NCBI GenBank assembly: GCA_033977485.1
Contig: CM066988.1
Coordinates: 8,039,501 to 8,103,500, forward strand
Direction of reading: 5' to 3'
Source: Hydrangea macrophylla
Lineage: Eukaryota; Streptophyta; Magnoliopsida; Cornales; Hydrangeaceae
DNA length: 64,000 nt
The notes under the pieces were generated by a model. The model was not told the origin of the DNA and searched no databases. It saw nothing but the letters and a program-made list of their open reading frames with translations. Every line of letters starts with the position of its first letter. The first letter of the stretch is position 1. This document shows, one piece after another, positions 1-10,946 of the stretch. The position numbers and the translations under genes are program-made.

Positions 1-430
1 AACGTCATATTCCCGAATACGATGGTCATGATACCACTTCTCACTTTTATTGTGGCATCGATTGTGTTTAGGAACGGACGTCCAAAAATGACCGGGATTT
101 GTAAATCTGGATTGGACACAGGTTCAGTGTCTAAGATGACAAAATCAACCGGGAAGATAAATGAGTCTATTTGAATGAGGACGTCTTCCAAAACTCCTCT
201 TGGGTATTTAACTGACCTATCTGCCAATTGCAATGCAACTCGGGTAGGTTTGTATTCACCTAACCCTAGTTGTTTATAAACTGAGTATGGCAGAAGGTTT
301 ACGCTAGCTCCGAAATCGAGGAGCGCGTTATCTATCTTTTGATTCCCAAATTGACATGAGACAGTGGGAGTGCCGGGGTCTTTGAGTTTAGGAGGCAACT
401 CATTTTGGATAATTGTACTTGCTTGGCAAG
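1..430 (-). pseudogene. Athila-type retrotransposon protease, partial, frameshifted from gag
   Basis: Retroviral-type aspartic protease that matures the Gag-Pol polyprotein. Read on the minus strand it carries a DFGASVNLLP active-site motif (family consensus D-S/L-G-A), followed by the typical LADRSVKYPRG, VDFVILD and ILGRPFL blocks. It runs off the left edge, so reverse transcriptase and integrase lie outside the window. It is in a different frame from the gag ORF: the protease frame reads back through PPKLKDPGTPT near 380-410, while the gag frame ends at 332. A frameshift therefore sits at about 425-460. This is probably decay, since related elements usually keep gag and protease in one frame. 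Confidence 0.85.
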
Positions 431-2350
431 CGACGTAGCGTGTTTCTGCACACTTTGCCTCCTTTTGACCGTACATAAGTCTTTGAGATACTTAGCGTAG
501 GCCGGCACTTGTTTTATAGCATCAAGGAGTGGGAGATTGATTTTAACTTGTTTGAATAATTCCAAAAACTCCTGATTCTTTGCCTCATTTTTGGGTTTCT
601 TTAACCTTTGAGGGTAAGGCGCGGGGAAAGGGCATTTTGGTACTTCATCATTAATGGGTTCCTTTCCGGGCCTTCTCTCAACTTCTTCCACTTCTTTGGG
701 GGCTTCAGTATTCGTTTCTAATGGTTCTTTACTAGTAGTGGGCTTCTCTTCTTGAGTAGAAGGTTTATTTGTATTGACCACTTCGTCCTCCTCATACTCT
801 TCGGGGGTAGAGGTAGGCATATTTTGCCCTATAATCTTGCCGCTTCTCAGAGTCGTCACGGCTTTTGCTTGTTCGTGATTTGAGGGACCATTGTTGTATC
901 CCTTAGGGTTTTGAAGTGGTTGGGCAGGAAATGTTCTGCCTGATCCCTCTTGACGTGCATCCATTCTATCTAACGTCGCAGACATTTTACTCATCATTTG
1001 AATTAATTGTTGAGTTAGGTTGACATTAGAGAGAGGATCTTCCTCTTGCACCTTTTTGTGCGGTGGCACGTACACATTAGAATGTTGATTATTAGAGGGT
1101 TGCACTTGGTTGTAATTATTAAATCTATTTTGATTGTATGGCTGGGACTGCCTATTGTATTGCCCTTGATATTGGTTATTGTTATAGGGCTGTTGTTGTT
1201 GATGTTGATTTTGGGTCCCAGCATCATTTTTCCAATCAAAACCAGGGTGATTCCATTGATTGTTATTGTTTTGCGAGTTATTGTTGTTATAGGAATTCCC
1301 TGCCCCCCTATACCCTTGCATGGCATTCATTTCCATGGGGGGTTGTTCTTGAAAATACGGCACATTAGGACAATACTGAGTAGTATGTCCCAACATATTA
1401 CATGTACCACATGGTTCTTCCGGCAAATGCTGCCTCGAACTACCTCCTCTCATGCCTAACTCCTCTACTTTCTTTGCTAGTTCTTCATATTTAGTCATGA
1501 GGTGATCTTCACTGTTTAGTTGGTATAGGCTTTTCTCTTCTACACAGGATATCTGTGAGCGTGAGACGTTGTCAGAATTTGACCATTCATGAGCATATTC
1601 GGCCAACCATTCGAAGTGGGCTTCAGCCTCTTCGGTGTTTTTACGAAGAAATGGTCCTGAACTCATGGTTTCTACCAACTTTTTCGTTTCACCATTCAAT
1701 CCTTGATAAAAGAAACTGATAGTTCGCCATTTCTCAAACCCATGGTGTGGGCACGAGAGAAGCAAATCTTTGAAACGCTCCCATGTTTGAGTGAATGTTT
1801 CATTGCTCTTTTGTTTATAGGAATTAATTTGACGTTGAAGGTCTGTGGTCATGCGAGTTGGATAGAATTTCTTTAGAAATGCGGTGCTCATCGCATGCCA
1901 GGTGAAGATTGAATTAGGTTTGAGGGAGTGTAGCCACGCCTTTGCTTTATCCTTCAAGGTGAAGGGAAATAGCATTAGATGCGTCACCTCCCTAGGACAA
2001 CTTTGTGAGAATGTTTTACAAACATCCTCAAAGTCCGTGACATGTAAGTATGCCTTCTCACTTTCCATCCCATGAAAAGTGGGAAGTAGTTGGATCTTCC
2101 CATTGCGAAATTGAAATTCGCCAGTATGTGGTGGGATTCGAATGCAAGAGGGCGTAGGTGCATGTTCTGGTTGCATGAGATCGCACAGAGGACGTAGCGC
2201 CTCATCAATTGGTACCACCACATTGTCACCATGCTCACTCTGATTATCATCCATTGCTTCGGTTGGAGTGGCTACGGGATTAATGGAACTATCAGAGTCA
2301 GATAGGTAGAAAGGATTTCCAAAAATTCCTTCAATAGAAGTGTTGGACAT
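332..2350 (-). CDS. Gag polyprotein of an Athila-type Ty3/gypsy element
   Basis: Capsid and nucleocapsid precursor that packages element RNA. The ATG at 2348-2350 is about 115 bp inside the primer-binding site, as expected for gag. The protein has a retrotransposon gag core (roughly residues 95-240, with the WERFKDLLLSCPHHG and FYQGL motifs), one CCHC zinc knuckle (CGTCNMLGHTTQYC), and then a long Asn/Gln-rich stretch and an acidic region. The zinc knuckle should bind RNA. The last ~40 residues are out of frame with the true continuation, which is the protease at 1-430, so the stop at 332 reflects a frameshift. The core domain itself is uninterrupted. Lineage is assigned from gag style, the tRNA-Asp primer site and the long LTR. 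Confidence 0.88.
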   Translation of the reverse strand: MSNTSIEGIFGNPFYLSDSDSSINPVATPTEAMDDNQSEHGDNVVVPIDEALRPLCDLMQPEHAPTPSCIRIPPHTGEFQFRNGKIQLLPTFHGMESEKAYLHVTDFEDVCKTFSQSCPREVTHLMLFPFTLKDKAKAWLHSLKPNSIFTWHAMSTAFLKKFYPTRMTTDLQRQINSYKQKSNETFTQTWERFKDLLLSCPHHGFEKWRTISFFYQGLNGETKKLVETMSSGPFLRKNTEEAEAHFEWLAEYAHEWSNSDNVSRSQISCVEEKSLYQLNSEDHLMTKYEELAKKVEELGMRGGSSRQHLPEEPCGTCNMLGHTTQYCPNVPYFQEQPPMEMNAMQGYRGAGNSYNNNNSQNNNNQWNHPGFDWKNDAGTQNQHQQQQPYNNNQYQGQYNRQSQPYNQNRFNNYNQVQPSNNQHSNVYVPPHKKVQEEDPLSNVNLTQQLIQMMSKMSATLDRMDARQEGSGRTFPAQPLQNPKGYNNGPSNHEQAKAVTTLRSGKIIGQNMPTSTPEEYEEDEVVNTNKPSTQEEKPTTSKEPLETNTEAPKEVEEVERRPGKEPINDEVPKCPFPAPYPQRLKKPKNEAKNQEFLELFKQVKINLPLLDAIKQVPAYAKYLKDLCTVKRRQSVQKHATSLAKQVQLSKMSCLLNSKTPALPLSHVNLGIKR

Positions 2351-2465
2351 GAACTAGGAGAGTTCCTAAGGTGATTGTTTACCTACAGACTCTAAAAAGA
2401 AAAGAAAAGAAAAACAGAAAGAGATGAAGAGAGATTGAGGTAACCTAAGTATTAACTCGTCGCCT

Positions 2466-2483
2466 TCCCCGGCAACGGCGCCA
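2466..2483 (-). other. Primer-binding site, tRNA-Asp type
   Basis: On the minus strand TGGCGCCGTTGCCGGGGA complements the 3' end of plant tRNA-Asp. It lies 6 bp inside the LTR end, where minus-strand DNA synthesis of the element would start. Confidence 0.88.
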
Positions 2484-3150
2484 AAAACTTGACACGAATA
2501 TTTTTCTGTGTGTGCTTGTGTGCTATACCCAAGTGTAGGTAATCGTGCAAGTAGTAAACTGGATTAAGTCCAGGTCGATCCCACAAGGAAGGTTGAGAAT
2601 TAAGTTACCTAGATTAAACTCTAAAAGAAAAGAAAATTCAATGTTTTAAAAGAAGTGTAGAACACAAAGTTCTACAATTAACAACAACTAAAATTAAGAG
2701 CAACTAAATTAAGTTAACAAACGATTAACTATTTAACTAAAGCGAGATTTTAAAAACGGTTTTACTTAATAAAAGGAAGTGTTGGGATCACGCCAATCCA
2801 CTGTGACCTAGCCATCTACCATGCAATTGCAATTTAAGCTCAATGGAGTACATCTTCTACAGAATTCCGTACTTCTCTAAGGATCTAGAATCAATAGCCC
2901 TTTCATGACCGGGACTATATCATCTCAATTAAGTTTGAAATACATGAAAGCGGTTTAATTCAATAGTTAAGACTCGCACCTACAATGGTGTTAGCATTGT
3001 GGGTGGTTTGCAAAATGTATTGAAAGAAAATGCCTTAAGGCCTTAAGTTCAAAGACTGCTTTGACAAACTGAGCATTTGGGGACAGTTTGATAACAACTC
3101 CTTAAAACAGAAGGTCTTGGAATACTATACTAGATGTTCTCAAGAATCTG

Positions 3151-3287
3151 AGAGTTCGATCGATCGATGCGCTTTCGATCGATCGACAATCGTCATCTCT
3201 CAATCGATTGAAATGTCTTCGATCGATCGACTATATCTCTACACCGATCGATCGAAATAACTACGATCGATCGAACACAGGTATTAT
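3151..3287. repeat. CGATCGATCGA palindrome cluster 1
   Basis: Six copies (one degenerate) of the self-complementary core CGATCGATCGA, spaced about 20-25 bp, lie within the Athila LTR downstream of its TATA box. Confidence 0.85.
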
Positions 3288-3692
3288 CCTGGTGCATGGC
3301 AGAGGCCTGAAATCATAGTTTCATCGCGATTTCCCAACCTCGGACTACTCAGACATGGTCTGGAGTGTCCCAAATGCGTTCTTGACGTAAAAATTCATTA
3401 AGGTGTCGTTTGGTTGTGAGTTTTTCATTAAAACTTATGAAAACTTGAGATTTTAACTTGTCTAGCATGCAAAGCAATAAGATTAAACACTAAACTACGA
3501 TTATTTAAGTGCAGTATGTAAATAAAAGATAACTAAGTAACCTGGAATGAAGAACTCGTATTTAAACCAAAGAAAATCCAAGCTATCAATGTAAAACCTT
3601 GAGTAACAACCTACAAACAAGAAAAATCTCTCCTTTCTCTATGAAAACTGATAAAAAGTAAAGTGGGCGTCGTCCTGGACGTAAATAATACG

Positions 3693-3703
3693 AGTTTATA
3701 TAG
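3693..3703 (-). promoter_or_regulatory. TATA box of the Athila LTR
   Basis: The minus strand reads CTATATAAACTC, followed by a transcribed leader toward gag. Position relative to the LTR ends fits a U3/R boundary. Confidence 0.6.
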
Positions 3704-3768
3704 TAGAAACCTAATGCTAGGGTTAAAACTCCGTCTTTTGCTGCGTGCGCGTATTCTGATAAAAGGCA

Positions 3769-3885
3769 TGTTCGATCGATCGAAAAACCCTCGATTGATT
3801 GAACATCTAGAATCTTCGATCGCTTGAGAGAAGTTAGATCGATCGAAACCACGATCGCTTGAGAGGACACCGATCGATCGAGCTT
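3769..3885. repeat. CGATCGATCGA palindrome cluster 2
   Basis: A second cluster of about six exact or degenerate copies lies just upstream of the LTR TATA box (minus-strand sense). Some copies read CGATCGCTTGA. Confidence 0.85.
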
Positions 3886-4150
3886 CAATTTTCAGCTTTG
3901 AATTGTCTTCATTGGAGCCAAGCACTTCCTTTTTATCCTGCTCCTTTAATTATTCACACAGCGACAGTAATCTGCACAAATCACAGCTAAAACACACAAC
4001 TTATCATAGATTAATCATAATGTGTAGAAACTGGCATTGTAATCCAAACTGCAGATATATGGGGAAATTGTGAACTAAATTAGTGTATTTTCTTCTTTTA
4101 GCGCGGTTGTATTTTACAAATACTCCCGCTTGTCAGCTTTCATAATATCA

Positions 4151-6256
4151 TATTAATAGGTGTTAACATTTGGTGATAGCTTGGACACCCAAGTAAGGGT
4201 ATAAATGAAAAAGATTTAAAATTAGTAGGTACGATAGCAATTTCACAAAATATATGGGACCCACGTTGGGACCCATACGAAACTTAGACAAACACTCATT
4301 AAGTAATTGGGTAGTTAATGGAATGTGTGGGGGATTTCATAATAGGAACTTAAGAAAATTGGGGGATGCAAATGAAAATTTGGCAAAAAGGCATAGCAAT
4401 GACACCACACACTTGCATGTGTGTGTATGTGTCAAGAGGGAATGAGAGTCTCTCAATTACTGAAAATTAAAACAAAAGAAAAGAGAGCTCGGAGAGAGAA
4501 ACGGAGAAACTGTCACCGACGCCGTAATTCCGCCGTTCCGTCGCCGTCGTTCGTAGGATTCACGAATCGAAGCCATTTTCGGACTCGTGGAGGTGAGACG
4601 AATGTTTCTATACCCTTAATTTACGTTTAAATCGCTGGATTTTGGTAGCTCATACTTGCCGATGAGACGTCGTCTACCGAATTCATGTAGGAATCTTGTT
4701 GGAGTAGAAATTGAGCTCTAATTGGTGAAATTCAGCACTTCTTCAGCTTAATCTTGGGTAAACTATGTGTATAAGGTGAGTTTTCTATATAAACCAAATG
4801 ATTGTGTTTAATGGGTTCAAGGCCTTGATGATGTTAGGAATAACGACTTATGCTAGAGGCTATTTTGTTGTTAATTTGTGAATTCCATGTCAATTCTATG
4901 AAAAGTATATGTTGATACATGTATATGTGTTTATATGTGCTTATATGTCTATGTGGTAGTCAATGAACACCAGGAAAATGGCTCATTGTTGGGAGTAATA
5001 AGGGTGGTGTAGAGGAAGAATCCGATAAATACGGAAGTCCAAGAAATAGAAGTGGCCACGGGACCAAGGGAGGTCTTCGGGTTTGAATGAACCATATAAC
5101 CGGTGACTCGATGACTACGTTTATGTTTTGTGTGTTAATTGTAGCATTGCACGTGTTAAACATACAATCATGTTAGAATGCTCACTAAGCGTAATGCTTA
5201 AGAAAACCGTTTTCCTATTTCTGTTGTGGTACATAACAACCACTGCAGGTTCGGAGCCGTATCCGAAGAGGAAATGACGTGCGTTAGGAGAGATGGGAGA
5301 GATGGGGGAGATTTGAGCTTCATACATATGAACTTCTTTGGAACTTGTAAAATGATGTAAATTATGGTTACTTTTATGTTAATATTCATACTTAGGTTGT
5401 TGGAGATGAATTTGAATCTTAAAGTTGTATTTTGGAGAGTTGGAAGTGAAGTTGAGAACTTTTGTGTAATCTCTCTTGTTTTGCTCAAGTGGTGTAAGTT
5501 AGTAGTTAGGACTAATTCGGCAAGTCTGAACGGAGTCGTAGGTGTTTTGAACATGCTTCATTTGTGATATAATGTTGTTTGAAGCTTGAGCTTATGTCTA
5601 TTATGTTTTATGAACTGTTTGCTAAGAGTTGAGTTCCAAAGCTTCAAAGCTTGTTTTGATTCAAAGAAGTTGAGTTCATAGTTGGATTGATTCAATTGTG
5701 GTTATAATCATGTCATTTATGCCTAGTTGATGTTAAAACATGTTTATGAATGTGTTTGAAAGGTTTTCTTGAAGTCCCAAGAAGTTTGGTTTGGTTTGGG
5801 CATGATTTGGTAATGTTTAGCAGGAAAATTTTGCAGCAGAAACCATTCTGCAGGAACCCGGATCGATCCGGGTACAAAAGGTGGATCGATCCGGGGTTCT
5901 GGAGGGACATTCTGCTAGAAAAAATAACAATATGGATCGATCCGGATTTTGTGGGCGGATCGATCCGCCCCTGTTTCCAACAGCCGTCCACTTTTACGAA
6001 AACGTGCATATCTCTCTCTAAAAAACTCGGATTTGCGCACCGTTTTTTTTGTTGGAACCGGGACTCAAAGCGCTATCTTTTGGTATAAAAATTTGATATA
6101 CTTATTAATGAATATTTTGCCCTTGGGTTGGTTTTTGTCACAATAAAGCTCTTAAAGGTGGGTTAAATCAAACTTTTTATTCCTGAGTAGTGTATTTTGG
6201 GTGTGTATCGCCTTGTTACACGTGTCCTAATCCGCTGGGGCGGGTTGGAGTGTGAC
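4151..6256 (+). mobile_element. Right part of a large LTR (solo or truncated), ending GTGTGACA
   Basis: Non-coding sequence with the style of the two other large LTRs in the window: a leader rich in GA and CCG, a splice-donor-like GGTGAG at about 4592, a long AT-rich U5 and a terminus GGAGTGTGACA at 6256. The start was not found. No TG boundary with a TAGAC duplication (the 5 bases after 6256) is present, so the Athila insertion at 4150 may have split it. ORFs inside it resemble no protein known to me. Confidence 0.5.
5857..5970. repeat. Cluster of four GGATCGATCC palindromes
   Basis: Four copies of GGATCGATCC in 114 bp. The first is a perfect 16-bp palindrome (5857-5872) and the last a perfect 18-bp palindrome (5953-5970). 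The core GATCGATC is shared with the clusters in the Athila LTR. Confidence 0.85.
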
Positions 6257-6862
6257 ATAGACACATCTTTTCGGTTGTGTAGAAAAAGTTATGTGAAAGT
6301 TATGTCGCAAGAATTACTCCATGGTATATCTTTGAATATTGTAACTAGTAATGATATACTTTCATTCTAATCTTTTGGGAATTTTGATGTCGTTAGTCAT
6401 TTTGGTTATGCCTGTTACGGCATGAGGTTAGTCTTTAACTATACCTTCTAGTTGACTGACATGCATGCTATAAAAACTCTTTAAAAGTATATCACTAATT
6501 AATTACAGTTTCGTTAAATTACATACTCATAATTTGTTCATTACTTTTTTTTTTTTTTTTTGGACCAATCATTTGTTCATTACTGTTTGTTAATTTTTTG
6601 TTTTATTCTTTTAAAAATGTTGTGACTTTATACATTTAATTCAGTAATTAATTCTCCCACAAAAGAATAGAGATAAATTATCACAATAATCATATTACTG
6701 GAGAAATAGCTTTGGGATTTTCTTCTGAGTCATGCTAGGCCATACAGTGTGAAAAAAGTGTGGTTTTCTTTTCTTCTCTCGAACTCTCAAGTGGCACTGT
6801 TGTCATCAAGAAAGTCTCCATTTTCTTCTCTCCCCAATAACTTTCCCAAAAATCTCCCTTTC
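6257..6862. other. Upstream region of the membrane-protein gene
   Basis: AT-rich, with a T tract at about 6545-6560. No ORF and no confident TATA box were found. The first bases (about 6258-6275) resemble part of the small MITE at 34020-34164. Confidence 0.4.
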
Positions 6863-6886
6863 CTCTCTCTCTCTCTCTCTCTCTCT
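6863..6886 (+). repeat. CT microsatellite in the 5' UTR
   Basis: Twelve CT dinucleotides, 20 bp before the start codon. Pyrimidine tracts like this are common in plant 5' UTRs. Confidence 0.9.
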
Positions 6887-6906
6887 GTAAATCGCCTCTA
6901 GCGGCC

Positions 6907-7860
6907 ATGGATCTACCACCTGAAGAGCTCCAATTCCTGACCATACCAGACATTTTCAAAGAATCAACCTCAATCCCCAAACAGTCTCCCAAAACCTTCT
7001 ACCTCATAACCCTAACCCTAATCTTCCCTCTCTCCTTTGCAATCCTAGCCCACTCTCTCTTCACTCACCCACTCCTCTCCCAAATCCAAAATCCAAATGG
7101 GTCCCACGCCCACCAGTGGACCAAGCTCCTCCTCTTCCAGTTCTGCTACCTCATCTTTCTCTTCGCTTTCTCTCTCCTCTCCACAGCTGCAGTTGTCTTC
7201 ACTGTCGCCTCTCTCTACACCTCCAAGCCAGTATCTTTCTCCACCACCATCTCTGCAATTCCCAACGTGTTCAAGCGCCTCTTCATCACTTTCATCTGGG
7301 TCTCTGTCACTATGATCATCTACAACATTGTGTTTCTGGGTTTTCTTCTTCTTCTCGTCATCGCCGTCGATACCCAGAACGCGTTCTTGTTCATTTTCGC
7401 CATTGTTGTGGTTTTTGCTCTGTTCCTTGTTGTTCATGTTTACATCACTGCACTGTGGCACTTGGCCAGTGTTGTTTCAGTGCTTGAACATGTTTACGGG
7501 TTCGCGGCGATGAAGAAGAGCTATGAACTGCTGAAGGGGAGGACCCGAATGGCCGCGGTTATGGTTTTCGGGTATTTGACGATTTGCGGTGTGATTAACG
7601 GAGTTTTCGGATCGGTTGTAGTTCATGGTGGGGAGTATTATGGTGTATTTGCAAGGATTGTTGTTGGTGGGTTCTTGGTTGGGGTGTTGGTGATTGTGAA
7701 TTTGGTGGGTCTGTTTGTACAGAGTGTGTTTTACTATGTGTGCAAGAGCTATCACCATCAGGGGATTGATAAGAGTGCATTGTATGATCATCTTGGTGGC
7801 TATCTTGGAGAGTATGTGCCTCTGAAAAGCAGCATCCAGCTGGAGAACTTGGAAGCTTGA
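6907..7860 (+). CDS. Six-pass membrane protein, At1g31130/At4g19950-like family
   Basis: Intact, intronless 317-aa gene. The ATG has a strong plant context (GCGGCCATGG) and follows the CT-rich leader. Hydrophobic segments at about 31-52, 73-102, 125-154, 159-193, 215-240 and 249-279 predict about six membrane passes. The N-terminus (LPPEELQFLTIPDIFKES), the ALWHLASVVSVLE block and the C-terminus (HLGGYLGEYVPLKSSIQ) are hallmarks of a conserved plant family. Arabidopsis members carry the vague label polyadenylate-binding protein 1-B-binding protein. That label rests on interaction annotation; the molecular role is not established and nothing here shows RNA binding. The usual family length is near 310-320 aa, so it looks complete. 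A 138-aa ORF on the opposite strand is a shadow of this gene. Confidence 0.93.
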   Translation: MDLPPEELQFLTIPDIFKESTSIPKQSPKTFYLITLTLIFPLSFAILAHSLFTHPLLSQIQNPNGSHAHQWTKLLLFQFCYLIFLFAFSLLSTAAVVFTVASLYTSKPVSFSTTISAIPNVFKRLFITFIWVSVTMIIYNIVFLGFLLLLVIAVDTQNAFLFIFAIVVVFALFLVVHVYITALWHLASVVSVLEHVYGFAAMKKSYELLKGRTRMAAVMVFGYLTICGVINGVFGSVVVHGGEYYGVFARIVVGGFLVGVLVIVNLVGLFVQSVFYYVCKSYHHQGIDKSALYDHLGGYLGEYVPLKSSIQLENLEA

Positions 7861-10711
7861 TGACTATGGTGAAAAAAGGTTATGTGTGCTTCTTTGTGTA
7901 TGGAATCAATTGTTGTATAACAGAAAATCTTTGAATTGGGTGTGTGGGTATTTTATTTCTTGGGTATTCGTACATTTGTTTGGCACGGAAATAATTTGAG
8001 GAATTCCTTGTGTTTTAGTTGCTGGATTTGCTCAATGTCAGTTTTAATGTCATGTGTTGAATGTTGGAAATATGATGAAAATGATGCAGCGTACGTAATC
8101 TTTTCAAAATTATTGTTTTCGATGTTGATTCGGTCACTGTAACGAAAGATAGATGGTGATACTGTAGTTTATTTAGTTTGTTTTTGGTGCATACATACGG
8201 GGTTATGCCCTCTGTTTCTTGTTTGACAATCGTGGATCTGGGATAATTCTTCTGTCTTTGATCACTTTTAATCTCGACCATTTTCTTCTCATTTGACGTT
8301 TCCATTCAGAACTCTAAAGTAATGGATGTAGTTAAAACAGATATATGTAGTGTATCGGGAAATGAAAGAATGATTTTTTTTGTTGTTCCATTAAATTTAG
8401 TAAAGGGATCCACCGCCTACCCTTTCAACTAGCCTTTGGCTTTCATCTTATGTTCAGGTTCCATTTGATTTTCAAGAAAAAAATTTCGTCAAAATGCTAG
8501 TGGGAAGTCCCCATTGGTAATGCTTGCAACAAGATTCTGAATACGCTGTGAACAAGATGGACATTTATTTAATTTCCTGTTGGACATGCATAAAATTAGC
8601 TTTTTGTTTTTCATTCTGATTGTTGGAAGTGTTCATCAGCCTCATTTTAACTATCTTGAATTCACATGTTATTAATGTGTCTTCGTCTCTTTTTTAGATT
8701 GCCTTTTGGTAGTTTGCTAATCATTCTCTTGATGTTTGATAAAAGTATGCCGTAATTCCTTCATTAGCTGTTTGTGCCTTCTTTGTTTAGTCTCGAAATT
8801 CGTTTGATAAATATTTTGTTTTCAAGTACTTAATATGCTTACATTACACTCAGTAGCAACATTTCAAACTCATATAGCAGTGGTTTGTTGATACCATTTA
8901 AGTTATGTAGTCCTAGTATTGATCTCTCTTTTCAGTTGTTTTGAAAGCTAATTACTTGTGGAGCTTCTCTCCATACATTTGACTAGTTAAGATTCTAGGG
9001 AGGGCAATCCAATTAGGCATTTTCAGATATGATCATATCATCAGCTGTTATAGCGTTTTCGAGTACTCAGGATTTCCTTTGGACAGCATTTGGTGTGTAA
9101 ATAAATGCCCGGAATTGAAAGGATTCAAGCAATGCAACTTTAGGATGACAAACTGGTAAATTATATCTAGGGAGGATGATGAAAATGTTATCAATCTCTC
9201 CATGCACTGCTCAATAGCTAGAGAGTTACAGATGGGTTTGCATTCTCTTCTTCAAAGTGTTGGGTTTTCATGGGTCAGTGAAGAACTAACTCATTCGAGG
9301 TTCAAAGTCAGTCTACCCTCGAAGAAGCCAAGGACACTTGGGATGTGACTAGTCTTTGTCCTTCTTGGTCCATATGGGTGGGGTTGGGGGGTGTGCCTTC
9401 AGAGGGGGGACTGAAATGGATAAATAGTCTTAAAGTTAGCCCTCGGAGATGATATTTTTTGTGGGTTCTAGTGTCATTAACCGCATACCGTAGTTCCTTC
9501 TCTACATATCAGACATTCCTAAGGATGCAGGAAGCACCCAAGTTACGAGAGTCTAAAACAATAATAACCAGTTAACCCAATGTAAAACGTATATCTGGTA
9601 CTAGTTGCTAAAAGACTAGCAGTCAACTTCTATTTCTCTCCTTATTTTTGAAGATTTGGATTAAACCATCTGCGGTGTACTTTATTTGAAACTTTAAGTT
9701 GACAATGACAGTTAGCTTTGTGCTAATATATGCTAGGAAATTTACATTATGTAATGTCAGGGTTACCAATCTTTTCAGAATTGTATTTGCCTTTTTTTAA
9801 TTCTCTTATTATTTTCATCACTTTTTGTTTTCCCTTACCTTGAATTAGGAGGAGTTTTATTTTTCCTATTTTGTTACGTGTTTTTTCATTAGTTGTGCCT
9901 CGGAATGAGGTGGTGGGATATTCGGGTTTTTTCATTACTGATTAAAGACTTGGGTGGAAAATTGGAGTGGAAAACTCTGTGGCTTCAGTGAGAATAGTCT
10001 TTTTGAGTATAGAGACTCAATTCCAGAACAGGGTTTTGTGCTTCTTGATTAATATTTTCTTTTTCTATTGCCCAAGCTTATTTCTTTTTAGTCCATGGTG
10101 TTCTCATGTTTGACTGTTTTATCATCAACCTTGTCCACTTTCTCCATTGTATAACTTAGTCCCCCATATGAGCCCATATGAGGGGACTTTTCTTTTAAAT
10201 GGACAATTAGTCCCGCGCTCCATAACTTTGCCAAAGGCCGGACTATTCAATTAAAATTGACTATTTAGTCCTACGAAACAAAAAGTTTAGTTGACGGAGT
10301 TTTTGGTCATTCGTAAAAAAAAAAAAAAAAAAAGTTTGGTTGTTACCAAACAGAGCTTTCGCACTCGTAACCCAGAATCCTGTCCATTATACTATATTGT
10401 AATTTCCCTATTGAATTCGACAAGGAATTCATCAAATTCTGTTTTTCAAGGAGTACTGATCTGAGCATTTCATTGTTTGTTTGGTGGATGCATAAAGACT
10501 GAAGTTGGTTGATGGAAACTCATCTCTGGACTATTCACAGTTTATGTTGATTAGGCTCATTGTTGAACTATACATGTGATGATGCCTCGTTTTCTTGCAG
10601 CTGTTTGCGGTTTTGGGATTTTAGCTTTTCTCTAATTTAATATTTTAGTTTATTTTATTTAAGGCACCTCTATAATGCTCTCCTTGACTTGGCTCCTCTA
10701 GTTTTGATTTG
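7861..10711. other. 3' UTR of the membrane-protein gene, then intergenic sequence
   Basis: The first few hundred bases probably hold the 3' UTR, but no clear poly(A) signal was seen. The rest is AT-rich with no ORF, RNA gene or bounded element that I can support. Poly(A) runs near 10315-10335 may mark an old retroposed fragment. Confidence 0.4.
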
Positions 10712-10946
10712 ATTAAGTTTCACTAATCGGGGACTTGAGATCAAAATTAAAACCAGGTTGTCCTTTAAACTCCTATAAATCCAATATGAGGAATTTTTAT
10801 TATTATTTTTTTTTTTTTAGAATTTTTTTTTTTTTTTTTTTGCATAAATTTAGTGAAACGTCCCTCATTTTGGATTTAATTAAGTTTAACAGGAAACCAA
10901 TTTTTTATTTTGGTCAAAATTTCATGTCTAGTGAAACTTAATCGGA
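10712..10946. mobile_element. Foldback MITE-like inverted repeat
   Basis: Arms of about 85 bp are inverted around an AT-rich, T-rich loop. The outer 14 bp match perfectly (GATTAAGTTTCACT against AGTGAAACTTAATC), and inner blocks such as TAAATCCAA-ATGAGG also match in inverse. No clear target duplication was found, so the class is open. Confidence 0.55.

Larger units (their letters stand above)
2490..4150 (-). mobile_element. 5' LTR of the Athila-type element
   Basis: The end next to the primer site is firm (TGACACG on the plus strand). The outer end at 4150 is inferred from a TG...CA boundary (plus strand ...ATATCA), giving 1661 bp, a normal Athila LTR size. On the minus strand a TATA box at 3693-3703 divides it into a U3 of about 450 bp and an R-U5 of about 1.2 kb. 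It has two clusters of CGATCGATCGA motifs. The partner LTR is off the window, so no target duplication can be checked. Confidence 0.7.

Noticed and set aside
4151..6256. Target duplication for the left large LTR
   Set aside because: The five bases after its end, TAGAC, were not found before any TG start in the window.
7045..7461. 138-aa minus-strand acidic ORF over the membrane-protein gene
   Set aside because: Antisense shadow of hydrophobic codons; composition explains it.
10350..10400. tRNA-like string near CGTAACCCAGAATCC
   Set aside because: No cloverleaf or B box of usable quality; at most a decayed SINE.
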